A stretch of 5,388 nucleotides of DNA from Rugosibacter sp. (GTDB taxonomy: Bacteria > Pseudomonadota > Gammaproteobacteria > Burkholderiales > Rhodocyclaceae): NCBI GenBank assembly GCA_030652715.1, contig JAUSQB010000181.1, forward strand, positions 1 through 5,388, given 5' to 3'. Position numbers and translations under genes: made by a program. The notes below the pieces were generated by a model. The model had not been told where the DNA came from and made no database searches. It was given only the letters and a program-made list of their open reading frames with translations. Below are positions 1 to 5,388 of the stretch, piece after piece. Every line of letters starts with the position of its first letter. The stretch's first letter is position 1.

Positions 1-8
1 GAAGTGAG

Positions 9-98
9 TGGCGGAGAGGGCGGGATTCGAACCCGCGTTAGGCTTACACCTAAACACGCTTTCCAGGCGTGCGACTTAAACCGCTCATCCACCTCTCC
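9..98 (-). tRNA. tRNA-Ser with anticodon GGA
   Basis: This is a serine tRNA reading UCC/UCU codons. On the minus strand it folds completely. The 7 bp acceptor stem pairs GGAGAGG (98-92) with CCTCTCC (19-13), followed by G73 and an encoded CCA (11-9). The anticodon stem CACGC/GCGTG has a CTGGAAA loop (66-60) with anticodon GGA at 64-62. The variable arm is long, with a 5 bp stem TTAGG/CCTAA (53-49 with 42-38), as expected for class II tRNAs such as tRNA-Ser. The T arm is GCGGG/CCCGC (36-32 with 24-20) around a TTCGAAT loop. It lies 63 bp downstream of the nadC stop on the same strand but has its own probable promoter. Its terminator would lie beyond the left edge. Identity is secure from anticodon, variable arm and G73. 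Confidence 0.98.
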
Positions 99-142
99 GC
101 TGAGGCTCGCTGATGTTGGCCTTGTTTCACTTGGCCTAGCAG

Positions 143-178
143 GGCGCGGATTCTAGCAGAATCAAGCTTCGCTGTGCC
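143..178 (-). promoter_or_regulatory. Probable promoter of tRNA-Ser, with a GC-rich discriminator
   Basis: On the minus strand a -10-like TAGAAT (155-150, 5/6 to consensus) lies 17 bp from a weak -35-like GGCACA (178-173, 3/6). Just after the -10 comes CCGCGCC, a GC-rich discriminator of the kind known from stringently controlled stable-RNA promoters. Transcription would start near 143, giving a ~45 nt leader before the mature tRNA 5' end at 98. The promoter overlaps the last codons and stop of nadC. The -10 and discriminator are clear by eye; activity and growth-rate control are inferred. Confidence 0.5.
149..163. repeat. Perfect 6 bp inverted repeat across the nadC stop and the tRNA -10
   Basis: GATTCT and AGAATC are perfect inverted arms around a 3 bp centre (AGC). 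The palindrome contains the proposed tRNA -10 box and two bases of the nadC stop codon. No T-run follows on the minus strand, so it does not look like an intrinsic terminator for nadC. It could be an operator, a weak RNA hairpin or chance. Confidence 0.5.
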
Positions 179-1019
179 GTAAAGAAAGATCGATCGCGCG
201 TACATCTTTGGTCAAGCTGCCAATAGAGATGCGATCCACACCGGTTTGAGCAATACTGCGCACCGTTTCCAAGCTGACGCCGCCAGAGGCTTCGAGTTGT
301 GCACGGCCAGCGGTCAAGGCGACGGCTTCATGCATTTGCGCAAGACTCATGTTGTCCAGCAAAATCAGCCGTGCACCGGCATCTAATGCTTCGTTTAACT
401 GTGCCAGCGTTTCAACTTCAATCTGTATAAAAACATCGCCATGAGCAATGGCACGAGCGCGCTCTAGCGCTGGCATCACGCCCCCTGCGGCGATGATGTG
501 ATTTTCCTTGATCAACAGCCCATCGTAGAGGCCGAGCCGATGATTGGTTCCCCCGCCACAGGTCACCGCGTATTTTTGCGCCAGGCGCAAACCCGGCAAG
601 GTTTTTCGGGTATCCACAATACGCGCACGTGTGCCACTCACCGCATCAACATAGTCACGCGTCACCGTTGCAGTAGCAGACAGCAACTGCACAAAGTTAA
701 GCGCCGCACGCTCTGCGGTTAATAACGCACGGGTGTTGGCTTCTATCTGGCAGAGTGTTTGCCCCGCGTGAACTTTTTCCCCATCGTGCACTGTCCAGCG
801 GATGGCGGCCATCGGGTCTAATCGATGAAAGCAGGCGTTGAACCAATCCGTGCCAGCCAATACAGCGTTTTCACGACTGATCACAGCGCCTTGTGAGCGC
901 CGATCCGCCGGGGTGAGTAATGCGGTCAAATCGCCGCCGCCAATATCTTCTGCCAGCGCAACCAGCACATTGCGTTCAATTTCAGCGGCCAGCGTAAGCG
1001 GGTTTTGCAAAGTTTCCAT
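162..1019 (-). CDS. nadC: Nicotinate-nucleotide pyrophosphorylase (carboxylating), quinolinate phosphoribosyltransferase
   Basis: NadC converts quinolinate and PRPP to nicotinate mononucleotide, CO2 and pyrophosphate. This is the cytosolic step where de novo NAD synthesis joins the pyridine salvage route. The 285-residue product has the family's usual length and layout: an N-terminal sandwich domain (about 1-115, with AEDIGGGD at 23-30 and AERAALN at 102-108) and a C-terminal alpha/beta barrel. Expected substrate-binding residues are visible: DTRKT at 136-140, GGGTNHR at 155-161, LIKENH at 169-174, EVE at 201-203, LLDNM at 220-224, EASGGV at 243-248 and the phosphate-binding ISIGSLTK at 264-271. 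The ATG start gives the standard N-terminus; the ribosome site is weak (CAGG about 11 nt upstream). It follows the transporter gene after a 208 bp gap, so it may be co-transcribed with nnr or have its own promoter. No terminator is evident after the stop. Assignment is secure. Confidence 0.97.
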   Translation of the reverse strand: METLQNPLTLAAEIERNVLVALAEDIGGGDLTALLTPADRRSQGAVISRENAVLAGTDWFNACFHRLDPMAAIRWTVHDGEKVHAGQTLCQIEANTRALLTAERAALNFVQLLSATATVTRDYVDAVSGTRARIVDTRKTLPGLRLAQKYAVTCGGGTNHRLGLYDGLLIKENHIIAAGGVMPALERARAIAHGDVFIQIEVETLAQLNEALDAGARLILLDNMSLAQMHEAVALTAGRAQLEASGGVSLETVRSIAQTGVDRISIGSLTKDVRAIDLSLRHSEA

Positions 1020-1227
1020 AGTATGGTGAGCCTGAATAAGTGCTGCTTGATTCTAACAGGGGGACGCCATAAGCTCGGTGCGCTCTTGACCAAGGTTCTC
1101 AGTCAGTTTTGTCTTCGCGCCAGCAATTGACATAGTTTCGGACATGATTACGCACAGTGGCGGCTTGCGCCATGCCCGCAGATTTCGCCGCAAGCATGTG
1201 CGGATGCGGATGGCCGCACAACAGCGC
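1020..1227. other. Gap between the transporter gene and nadC, with no secure gene
   Basis: This 208 bp gap is long compared with the other same-strand junctions in the window. On the minus strand it carries a TAGAAT (1055-1050) that could be a nadC -10, but no good -35 sits at the right distance. A 7 bp inverted repeat TGTGCGG/CCGCACA (1197-1203 with 1214-1220, 10 nt loop) has no T-run after it on either strand. Small ORFs exist on both strands, but none has a ribosome site or a recognisable family. The one with the most protein-like look is listed separately. Confidence 0.6.
1099..1227 (-). pseudogene. Possible gene remnant or small ORF in frame after the transporter stop codon
   Basis: Directly after the transporter's TGA (1230-1228), in the same frame, 42 sense codons follow before the next TGA (1101-1099). 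The tail contains a Gly-His-Pro-His-Pro-His stretch, then MLAAKSAGM, then a polar, basic end. The GHPHPH-MLAAKSAGM part loosely resembles the last conserved motif of HAD-type phosphatases (GDSxxDxxAAxxAGM), but the aspartates of that motif are His here. An ATG at 1197 would give a 32-residue peptide, with no ribosome site upstream. It could be a decayed HAD fragment, an extension reached by stop readthrough, or meaningless sequence. I do not assign a function, and the resemblance is an inference by eye. Confidence 0.18.
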
Positions 1228-2124
1228 TCAACATACTGTATCCGTATCCAGTGCAGGAGGCTTCTTGAAGCGCTCGGAGAGCGCAATAGACATGCTGCTC
1301 ACTGCAATGATGATCATCCCGCTAATGGCCAAACCATCGGGTAAATGGTCATAAACCAGCCAGCCCAGCAATGTCGCCCAGATCAATTGCGCATAGGTGA
1401 AAGGGGCAAGCGTGGAGGCCTTGGCATGCCGAAAAGCCATGATGAACAGCCAATGACCTAATCCGCCCAGCACGCCCAACGAGAGAATTTGGAAAATTTG
1501 AAACGTGTTCGGTGTCGGCCCGCCCCAATAAAACGGTACCGCAATACTCAAGCCGATCGAACCCACCAATGCCCCATAAAACAGCATGGTCAGTGAATTT
1601 TCATAGGGTGACAAACGCCGTGTCTGAATTTGGTAAATGGCATACAAAAAAGCCGTGATAACCATCAAGAGCAGACCTTTGGCCGATACCGCACCACCGG
1701 GGCGGGCAATCAACAGCACACCCAAAAAACCGGCGGCGACAGCCAGCCATCGTCCCAGCGTGATTTTCTCAGCCAACAGCCAGCGAGCCAGCAGCACCAC
1801 GATCAAGGGAGAGAGAAAAATCACCGCAGTGGCTTCGGCCAGAGGCAGCATGCTAAACCCGGCAATGCCAAAACATGATGTTGTCATCAACACTACGCCA
1901 CGGGCAATTTGTTGCCAGGGATGTTTTGTCGTAATCAGACTGGAGCGCATGGTTGGGGCAAGAAAGAAAACCATCAGCAAAAGATGAATCCCGTAGCGCG
2001 CCCAGACTATCATGGGCAAAGGAAATGTTTGCGTCAGATATTTTGAGGTAGCGTCAAGCGAAGTAAATAAAAATACGGCACCCATTAAGTAAAGTATGCC
2101 AAGCAGTGGCCGGGGTTCAGACAT
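1228..2124 (-). CDS. EamA/DMT-family ten-helix membrane transporter, substrate unknown
   Basis: This is a 298-residue inner-membrane protein of the drug/metabolite transporter superfamily. It has two EamA repeats, roughly 7-141 and 148-282, and ten hydrophobic helices: about 7-27, 37-56, 73-93, 98-117, 123-141, 148-165, 179-200, 209-231, 238-258 and 263-282. The first repeat ends with the typical AEATAVIFLSP (96-106) and AEKITLGRW (118-126) segments; the matching second-repeat region begins AKASTLAPF (234-242). Family members export or import metabolites such as amino acids, nucleosides and drugs, and substrate cannot be read from sequence. I chose the ATG at 2124 over an in-frame TTG at 2133, since it starts MSEPRP and overlaps the nnr stop by 8 nt (ATGTCTGA), which suggests translational coupling. 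A short soluble tail follows helix 10. Its place between two NAD-metabolism genes hints at, but does not show, a pyridine-related substrate. Confidence 0.92.
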   Translation of the reverse strand: MSEPRPLLGILYLMGAVFLFTSLDATSKYLTQTFPLPMIVWARYGIHLLLMVFFLAPTMRSSLITTKHPWQQIARGVVLMTTSCFGIAGFSMLPLAEATAVIFLSPLIVVLLARWLLAEKITLGRWLAVAAGFLGVLLIARPGGAVSAKGLLLMVITAFLYAIYQIQTRRLSPYENSLTMLFYGALVGSIGLSIAVPFYWGGPTPNTFQIFQILSLGVLGGLGHWLFIMAFRHAKASTLAPFTYAQLIWATLLGWLVYDHLPDGLAISGMIIIAVSSMSIALSERFKKPPALDTDTVC

Positions 2125-3598
2125 GAGTTGCAATCCATTCGTTAAAAAGGCGGCGGGCCACAGGAATAATTTCGCCAGCAGTCAGGCCGATCGGCCCCTG
2201 CCCGGCTTGCACTAACGCATCGGCAGCAGCTCCATGCAGATAAACGCCACAAGACAAGGCGCTTTTCGCCGACCAACCCTGGGCCAATAACGCCCCCACC
2301 ATACCGGCCAGCACGTCGCCCGTCCCGCCAGAGGCGAGGCCCGCGTTACCTGTCGGGTTAATGCGCCATTGCCCATCGGGATGCGCGACTACGGTGCCAC
2401 AGCCTTTGAGCGCGACATATGCACTGAATCGGTGTGCGATTTCCAGGGCGGCAGCCACCCGGTCAGACTGAATTGATTCAGTGGTAGTGGATAACAGGCG
2501 AGCGGCTTCCGCAGGGTGCGGGGTGAGCACGGTGGGTGCCGCGCGATGGGCAATTTGACGCACCAATACGGGATGTAGCGCTAACAGATTCAACGCATCG
2601 GCATCCAGCAGCAATGAAAAGTCGGCGCTGGCGATACGGCGCAGAATATCCAGCGCAGCGTCAGAAGCACCTAAACCGGGGCCGATAACTGCGGTTGTCG
2701 CCTGCGCTAGCGCAGCGATTGCTGAACGCAGCATGAGTTCCGGCTGCAGCGGATCAACGGGCAATGTTTCCAGCAGCCCGACAAATACGCGCCCCGCGCC
2801 CAGATGCAGCGCGGCACGACCCGCCAGTAATGCCGCGCCACTCATGCCGTGCGCTCCGCCGATCACAGCCAGCGAACCAAACCGGCCTTTATGCGTGTTG
2901 CGTTGCCGAGGCTGCAAATATTCGCCAAAATCGTCAATTGCCAGCAACCCGCCGGGGGCGGTGATGGCATTCGCCAAGCCAAGCGCATCGGTACTGATTT
3001 GGCCGCAATGATCGGGCCCATCGAGCGTAAACAATCCCGGCTTGCCCGCGATAAAACTGATCGTATGCGTTGCGCGCACGGCACATCCCGGCTCATGATC
3101 GCTACCGACCACGCGGCCTGTATCCGCATCCAGCCCGCTGGGAATATCCAGCGCCAGTACAGGACCGGCAAACTGATTGATGCGCTCGATCAGCGCGGCA
3201 TAGTCGCCGGTAATCGGTCGCGTGAGGCCGATACCAAACAAGCCATCCACCACCAAACCATAGTCGCCCGCAGGCACGGTAGCTGAAAAGTCGGCGCCGG
3301 TGGCACGCCACTTGGCGAGCGTTTGTTTAGCATCTTGCGGTAAATTGGACGCATCGCCCAAAAACACCACCTGCACAGAAATTTTATTTTCATGCAGCAC
3401 ACGTGCCAGCACGAATGCATCGCCCCCATTATTGCCCGGCCCTGCAAAAATCAGCACCGGTGCGCGGCGCGGCCCGAGAATGCGCATGGCAACGACGGCC
3501 GCAGCATGCCCTGCCCGCTCCATCAATGGGGGCTGATCATGCAGATGGGAAGTTTCAAAAGCGCGCAGTTCAGTGATACGCAATAAAGGCAAGCTCAT
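2117..3598 (-). CDS. nnr: Bifunctional NAD(P)HX epimerase / ADP-dependent NAD(P)HX dehydratase
   Basis: This cytosolic repair enzyme (YjeF type) restores NADH and NADPH that have been hydrated to inactive NADHX/NADPHX. The N-terminal domain interconverts the R and S epimers, and the C-terminal ribokinase-like domain dehydrates the S form using ADP. The 493-residue protein has both parts fused, as in E. coli (about 515). Epimerase domain, about 1-220: GPGNNGGD at 53-60, VDGLFGIGL at 117-125, [11 protein letters not shown] at 151-161. Dehydratase domain, about 235-490: HKGRFG at 236-241, GPGLG at 306-310, LDADALN at 331-337, [12 protein letters not shown] at 358-369, KGCGTVV at 398-404, and GGTGDVLAG at 424-432 with catalytic-type Asp428. 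I chose ATG 3598; an in-frame GTG at 3649 would add 17 residues unlike the family's N-terminus. No clear ribosome site precedes the ATG. It heads the leftward group and is divergent from folD. Confidence 0.95.
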   Translation of the reverse strand: MSLPLLRITELRAFETSHLHDQPPLMERAGHAAAVVAMRILGPRRAPVLIFAGPGNNGGDAFVLARVLHENKISVQVVFLGDASNLPQDAKQTLAKWRATGADFSATVPAGDYGLVVDGLFGIGLTRPITGDYAALIERINQFAGPVLALDIPSGLDADTGRVVGSDHEPGCAVRATHTISFIAGKPGLFTLDGPDHCGQISTDALGLANAITAPGGLLAIDDFGEYLQPRQRNTHKGRFGSLAVIGGAHGMSGAALLAGRAALHLGAGRVFVGLLETLPVDPLQPELMLRSAIAALAQATTAVIGPGLGASDAALDILRRIASADFSLLLDADALNLLALHPVLVRQIAHRAAPTVLTPHPAEAARLLSTTTESIQSDRVAAALEIAHRFSAYVALKGCGTVVAHPDGQWRINPTGNAGLASGGTGDVLAGMVGALLAQGWSAKSALSCGVYLHGAAADALVQAGQGPIGLTAGEIIPVARRLFNEWIATHV

Positions 3599-3603
3599 GC
3601 CGA

Positions 3604-3609
3604 ATTGTA
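3604..3609 (-). promoter_or_regulatory. Possible -10 element for nnr, very close to its start codon
   Basis: TACAAT (5/6 to TATAAT) lies on the minus strand only 5 nt upstream of the nnr ATG. Transcription starting about 7 nt downstream would begin at or next to the ATG, giving a leaderless or almost leaderless mRNA. That would fit the lack of a ribosome site. The -35 region is poor (TATTCA, 3/6 at 18 bp), so this is a weak call. Confidence 0.25.
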
Positions 3610-3663
3610 ACCGGCCAGGATCAACGCTGAATAGGTTAAAACAGTGCACAAGACGATTGAGGC

Positions 3664-3692
3664 TGGACGCTTACTGCACGATCAAGGATAAT
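3664..3692 (+). promoter_or_regulatory. Probable promoter of the folD-purE-hemF group
   Basis: A -35-like TGGACG (3664-3669, 4/6) and a -10-like GATAAT (3687-3692, 5/6) are separated by an ideal 17 bp. Transcription would start near 3699, leaving about 51 nt of leader before the folD ATG. The -10 lies inside the first copy of an 11 bp direct repeat. The call is by consensus match only. Confidence 0.42.
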
Positions 3693-3722
3693 TCGCCCTT
3701 TTATTCGCCCCTCAAGGTTAAT
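3682..3722. repeat. Interleaved short direct repeats in the folD leader
   Basis: TCAAGGATAAT (3682-3692) recurs as TCAAGGTTAAT (3712-3722), a 10/11 match 30 bp apart. Between and overlapping them, ATTCGCCC occurs exactly twice (3691-3698 and 3703-3710), 12 bp apart. The first copy covers the proposed folD -10, and the second lies in the mRNA leader. They could be paired regulator sites, a second weak -10 or a small local duplication. Confidence 0.6.
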
Positions 3723-3736
3723 CCCCCTATGGCGAT

Positions 3737-3740
3737 GGAG
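3737..3740 (+). promoter_or_regulatory. Ribosome binding site that decides the folD start
   Basis: GGAG sits 9 nt upstream of the ATG at 3750. Two further in-frame ATGs at 3729 and 3735 have no such site, and the second overlaps this one. The site therefore supports 3750, which also yields the family's standard N-terminus MTARLIDG. Confidence 0.65.
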
Positions 3741-3749
3741 ACCCCCTCA

Positions 3750-4622
3750 ATGACAGCACGCCTCATCGATGGCAACGCCCTCGCCGCCACCGTGCGCGGT
3801 GAACTGGCGACTCGCACAGCCGCATTGAAAACCCGTGGCATCACACCTGCGCTGGCGGTCATTCTGGTCGGTAATGACGCTGCTTCGGCGGTTTATGTGC
3901 GCAACAAAGTTGCCGCATGCGAAAAAGCCGGTATTCGCTCCTTGCATTTCAGCTTTGCCAGTGATGTCGATCCCGCCATCGTGCTGGCCAAAATTGACGA
4001 ATTGAACCGCGATCCTGAAGTGCATGGCATTCTGGTTCAGTTGCCGCTGCCCAAACAGTTCGATACCGATGCCGTGCTCGAAGCCATCGCTGTTGAAAAG
4101 GATGTGGATGGTTTTCACGCGCAAAATATCGGCGCACTCGCCCAAGGCAAACCACGCTTTATTCCCTGCACACCCTATGGCGTCATGAAAATGCTGGCTT
4201 CCATCAATGCTCCGCTGGCAGGCGCAGAAGCGGTCATTGTCGGACGCAGCAACATCGTCGGCAAACCCATGGCGCTGCTGTTATTGGCCCAAGGCTGCAC
4301 AGTTACCATCTGCCACTCGCAAACACGCGATCTGGCCTTGCATACACGCCGTGCGGACATTCTGATCGCAGCGGTCGGTCGGCCAAAAATGATCACAGGC
4401 GAGATGATCAAGCCCGGTGCCATCGTGATTGATGTCGGCATCAATCGCCTGCCCGATGGCAAGCTGTGTGGCGATGTCGATTTTGTCAGCGTCAGCGAAG
4501 TCTGTGCTGCGATCACCCCTGTGCCGGGCGGCGTGGGCCCCATGACCATCACCATGCTGCTCGCCAATACTCTGGAAGCCGCAGAACGTTCGGCCTTGCA
4601 CCCCACACTTTTAACGCCATAA
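3750..4622 (+). CDS. folD: Bifunctional methylene-tetrahydrofolate dehydrogenase (NADP+) / methenyl-tetrahydrofolate cyclohydrolase
   Basis: FolD oxidises 5,10-methylene-THF to methenyl-THF with NADP+ and hydrolyses that to 10-formyl-THF, the one-carbon donor for purine synthesis and initiator-tRNA formylation. The 290-residue product matches the usual length (E. coli 288). Catalytic landmarks are intact: Tyr49 and Lys53 in [14 protein letters not shown] at 93-101, KDVDGFH at 117-123, PCTPYGVM at 139-146, the nucleotide-binding [12 protein letters not shown] at 162-173, [11 protein letters not shown] at 202-212, VIDVGIN at 226-232 and the C-terminal signature [10 protein letters not shown] at 257-266. 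The open frame extends upstream to 3573, but the GGAG site and family alignment favour 3750. purE starts 10 nt after its stop, so the two are almost certainly co-transcribed, which suits the supply of formyl-folate to purine synthesis. Confidence 0.97.
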   Translation: MTARLIDGNALAATVRGELATRTAALKTRGITPALAVILVGNDAASAVYVRNKVAACEKAGIRSLHFSFASDVDPAIVLAKIDELNRDPEVHGILVQLPLPKQFDTDAVLEAIAVEKDVDGFHAQNIGALAQGKPRFIPCTPYGVMKMLASINAPLAGAEAVIVGRSNIVGKPMALLLLAQGCTVTICHSQTRDLALHTRRADILIAAVGRPKMITGEMIKPGAIVIDVGINRLPDGKLCGDVDFVSVSEVCAAITPVPGGVGPMTITMLLANTLEAAERSALHPTLLTP

Positions 4623-4632
4623 AGGAAAACAC

Positions 4633-5130
4633 ATGAGCAATCCGCAGCCCCTCGTTGGCATTCTCATGGGATCAGACTCTGACTGGCCCGTCATGCAAGC
4701 GGCAGCAAAAATACTCAAGGAATTTGGTGTGCCTTATGAAGCCCGCGTGATTTCTGCCCATCGTGCGCCAGACGTCTTGTTTGATTATGTCGTCAAAGCC
4801 AGCGACCGCGGCCTGCGGGTACTCATTGGCGGAGCGGGCGGCGCTGCCCATTTACCCGGTGTCATGGCCGCCAAAACCACCTTGCCCGTACTCGGCGTAC
4901 CCATGCCGTCGAAGCATTTGCAAGGCATCGACTCGCTGCTGGCCATTGTGCAAATGCCCAAAGGCATTCCTGTGGCTACCTTTACCATTGGTGAAGCGGG
5001 TGCGGCCAATGCTGCGCTCATGGCCATTGCCATTCTGGCAGGAACCGATGCCGCACTCAATGCAAAACTCACCGCCTTTCGCGCCACGCAAACTGAACGC
5101 ATGCTGGACATCACTTTGCCCGAACTATGA
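4633..5130 (+). CDS. purE: N5-carboxyaminoimidazole ribonucleotide mutase (class I PurE)
   Basis: PurE moves the carboxyl group of N5-CAIR to C4, giving CAIR in purine synthesis. Bacterial class I enzymes normally depend on PurK, which makes N5-CAIR from AIR, ATP and bicarbonate. The 165-residue cytosolic protein is full length and would form the usual octamer of small flavodoxin-like subunits. Motifs in order: GSDSDW at 13-18 (phosphate and substrate binding), SAHRAP at 41-46 with catalytic-type His43, [12 protein letters not shown] at 65-76, PVLGVP at 85-90, [10 protein letters not shown] at 107-116 and [10 protein letters not shown] at 120-129. A good ribosome site AAGGA lies 6 nt before the ATG. 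The gene follows folD closely, and its TGA overlaps the hemF start (ATGATG). No purK follows within the window, although purK often adjoins purE. Confidence 0.97.
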   Translation: MSNPQPLVGILMGSDSDWPVMQAAAKILKEFGVPYEARVISAHRAPDVLFDYVVKASDRGLRVLIGGAGGAAHLPGVMAAKTTLPVLGVPMPSKHLQGIDSLLAIVQMPKGIPVATFTIGEAGAANAALMAIAILAGTDAALNAKLTAFRATQTERMLDITLPEL

Positions 5131-5388
5131 TGGATATCTCCGCCGTTCGCCGCTATTTTCTCGGCCTGCAAACGCAGATTGTCAGTGCGCTGGAAGCGGT
5201 GGATGGTCAGCCGTTTCGTCGCGATGAATGGCAGCGCCCGGAAGGCGGCGGCGGGATTTCCCGCGTGATCGAGGAAGGCGGATTTTTTGAACGCGGCGGG
5301 GTTAATTTTTCCCACGTCACGGGTGATGCCATGCCCGCTTCGGCAACCGCTCATCGGCCCGAATTGGTCGGCCGCCGCTGGGAGGCGA
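5127..5388 (+). CDS. hemF: Oxygen-dependent coproporphyrinogen III oxidase, N-terminal part, cut by the window edge
   Basis: HemF carries out the O2-dependent double decarboxylation of coproporphyrinogen III to protoporphyrinogen IX in haem synthesis. Only the first 87 codons, of about 300 in the family, are present; the frame is open to the right edge. The sequence is diagnostic: an N-terminal helix ending in EAVDGQPF (23-30), then [19 protein letters not shown] (34-52), GVNFSHV (58-64), [12 protein letters not shown] (69-80) and GRRWEA (82-87). These follow E. coli HemF closely. Two adjacent ATGs (5127 and 5130) can start it: the first overlaps the purE TGA by 4 nt and the second by 1 nt. 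No ribosome site is evident, so translation is probably coupled to purE. Because HemF needs oxygen, it suggests an aerobic or facultative organism. Confidence 0.95.
   Translation, partial: MMDISAVRRYFLGLQTQIVSALEAVDGQPFRRDEWQRPEGGGGISRVIEEGGFFERGGVNFSHVTGDAMPASATAHRPELVGRRWEA

Noticed and set aside
1..98. tRNA-Ser as the attachment site of an integrated element
   Set aside because: No integrase gene and no second copy of the tRNA 3' end is present in the window, and the sequence beyond the 3' end is cut off after 8 bases.
116..137. Two TTGGCCT copies between the tRNA and nadC
   Set aside because: A 7 bp repeat in a short spacer has no further structure and is compatible with chance.
1197..1220. 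7 bp hairpin TGTGCGG/CCGCACA as a transcription terminator
   Set aside because: The loop is 10 nt and no T-run follows on either strand, so it does not fit an intrinsic terminator.
1053..1286. 77-codon minus-strand frame in the gap before nadC
   Set aside because: It overlaps the transporter's 3' end, has no ribosome site and resembles no family I know; Arg- and Cys-rich text is typical of a shadow frame.
3599..3649. GTG start for nnr adding 17 residues
   Set aside because: The added residues do not resemble YjeF N-termini, and an ATG at 3598 gives the expected start before the [10 protein letters not shown] segment.
3573..3749. Upstream extension of folD by 59 codons, including ATGs at 3729 and 3735
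   Set aside because: It crosses the likely promoter and the start of the divergent nnr, its sequence is unlike FolD, and the GGAG site fits the ATG at 3750.
4785..5354. 189-codon open frame on the minus strand opposite purE and hemF
   Set aside because: It is antisense to two genes with intact conserved motifs, and its composition is that of a shadow frame.
1..5388. CRISPR array, insertion sequence, toxin-antitoxin or defence genes
   Set aside because: No regularly spaced repeats, transposase-like frames, terminal inverted repeats or recognisable defence domains were found; nearly all the sequence is explained by housekeeping genes.

Overview
The window is an ordinary-looking stretch of a proteobacterial chromosome, probably from a betaproteobacterium or a related gammaproteobacterium. 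This rests on the base composition (GC-rich, moderate by eye), a tRNA-Ser with encoded CCA, an aerobic-type HemF, a class I PurE, and protein sequences close to enterobacterial and betaproteobacterial homologues. No taxonomic search was run. Coding density is high and codon use looks even. I see no insertion sequence, phage gene, CRISPR array or other sign of recent transfer.

Layout. Two divergent gene groups face away from a ~150 bp shared control region at 3599-3749. Leftward (minus strand) run nnr (NAD(P)HX epimerase/dehydratase), an EamA-family ten-helix transporter overlapping nnr by 8 nt, a 208 bp gap, nadC (quinolinate phosphoribosyltransferase) and tRNA-Ser(GGA). The tRNA has its own probable promoter overlapping the end of nadC. 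Rightward (plus strand) run folD (methylene-THF dehydrogenase/cyclohydrolase), purE (N5-CAIR mutase, 10 nt downstream) and the first 87 codons of hemF (aerobic coproporphyrinogen III oxidase, 4 nt overlap), which runs off the right edge.

How the genes fit together. The leftward group is centred on nicotinamide cofactors: NadC makes nicotinate mononucleotide for NAD, and Nnr repairs hydrated NADH/NADPH. The transporter between them is unassigned, and its position makes a link to NAD metabolism a testable guess. The rightward group joins one-carbon folate metabolism (FolD, an NADP-linked enzyme whose pathway yields 10-formyl-THF for purine synthesis) to purine ring assembly (PurE), followed by haem synthesis.

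I did not find a convincing undescribed system. The items most worth a second look are the in-frame tail after the transporter stop codon, the short repeats in the folD leader, the palindrome at the nadC/tRNA junction with a near-copy upstream of nadC, and the placement of the transporter between two NAD genes.
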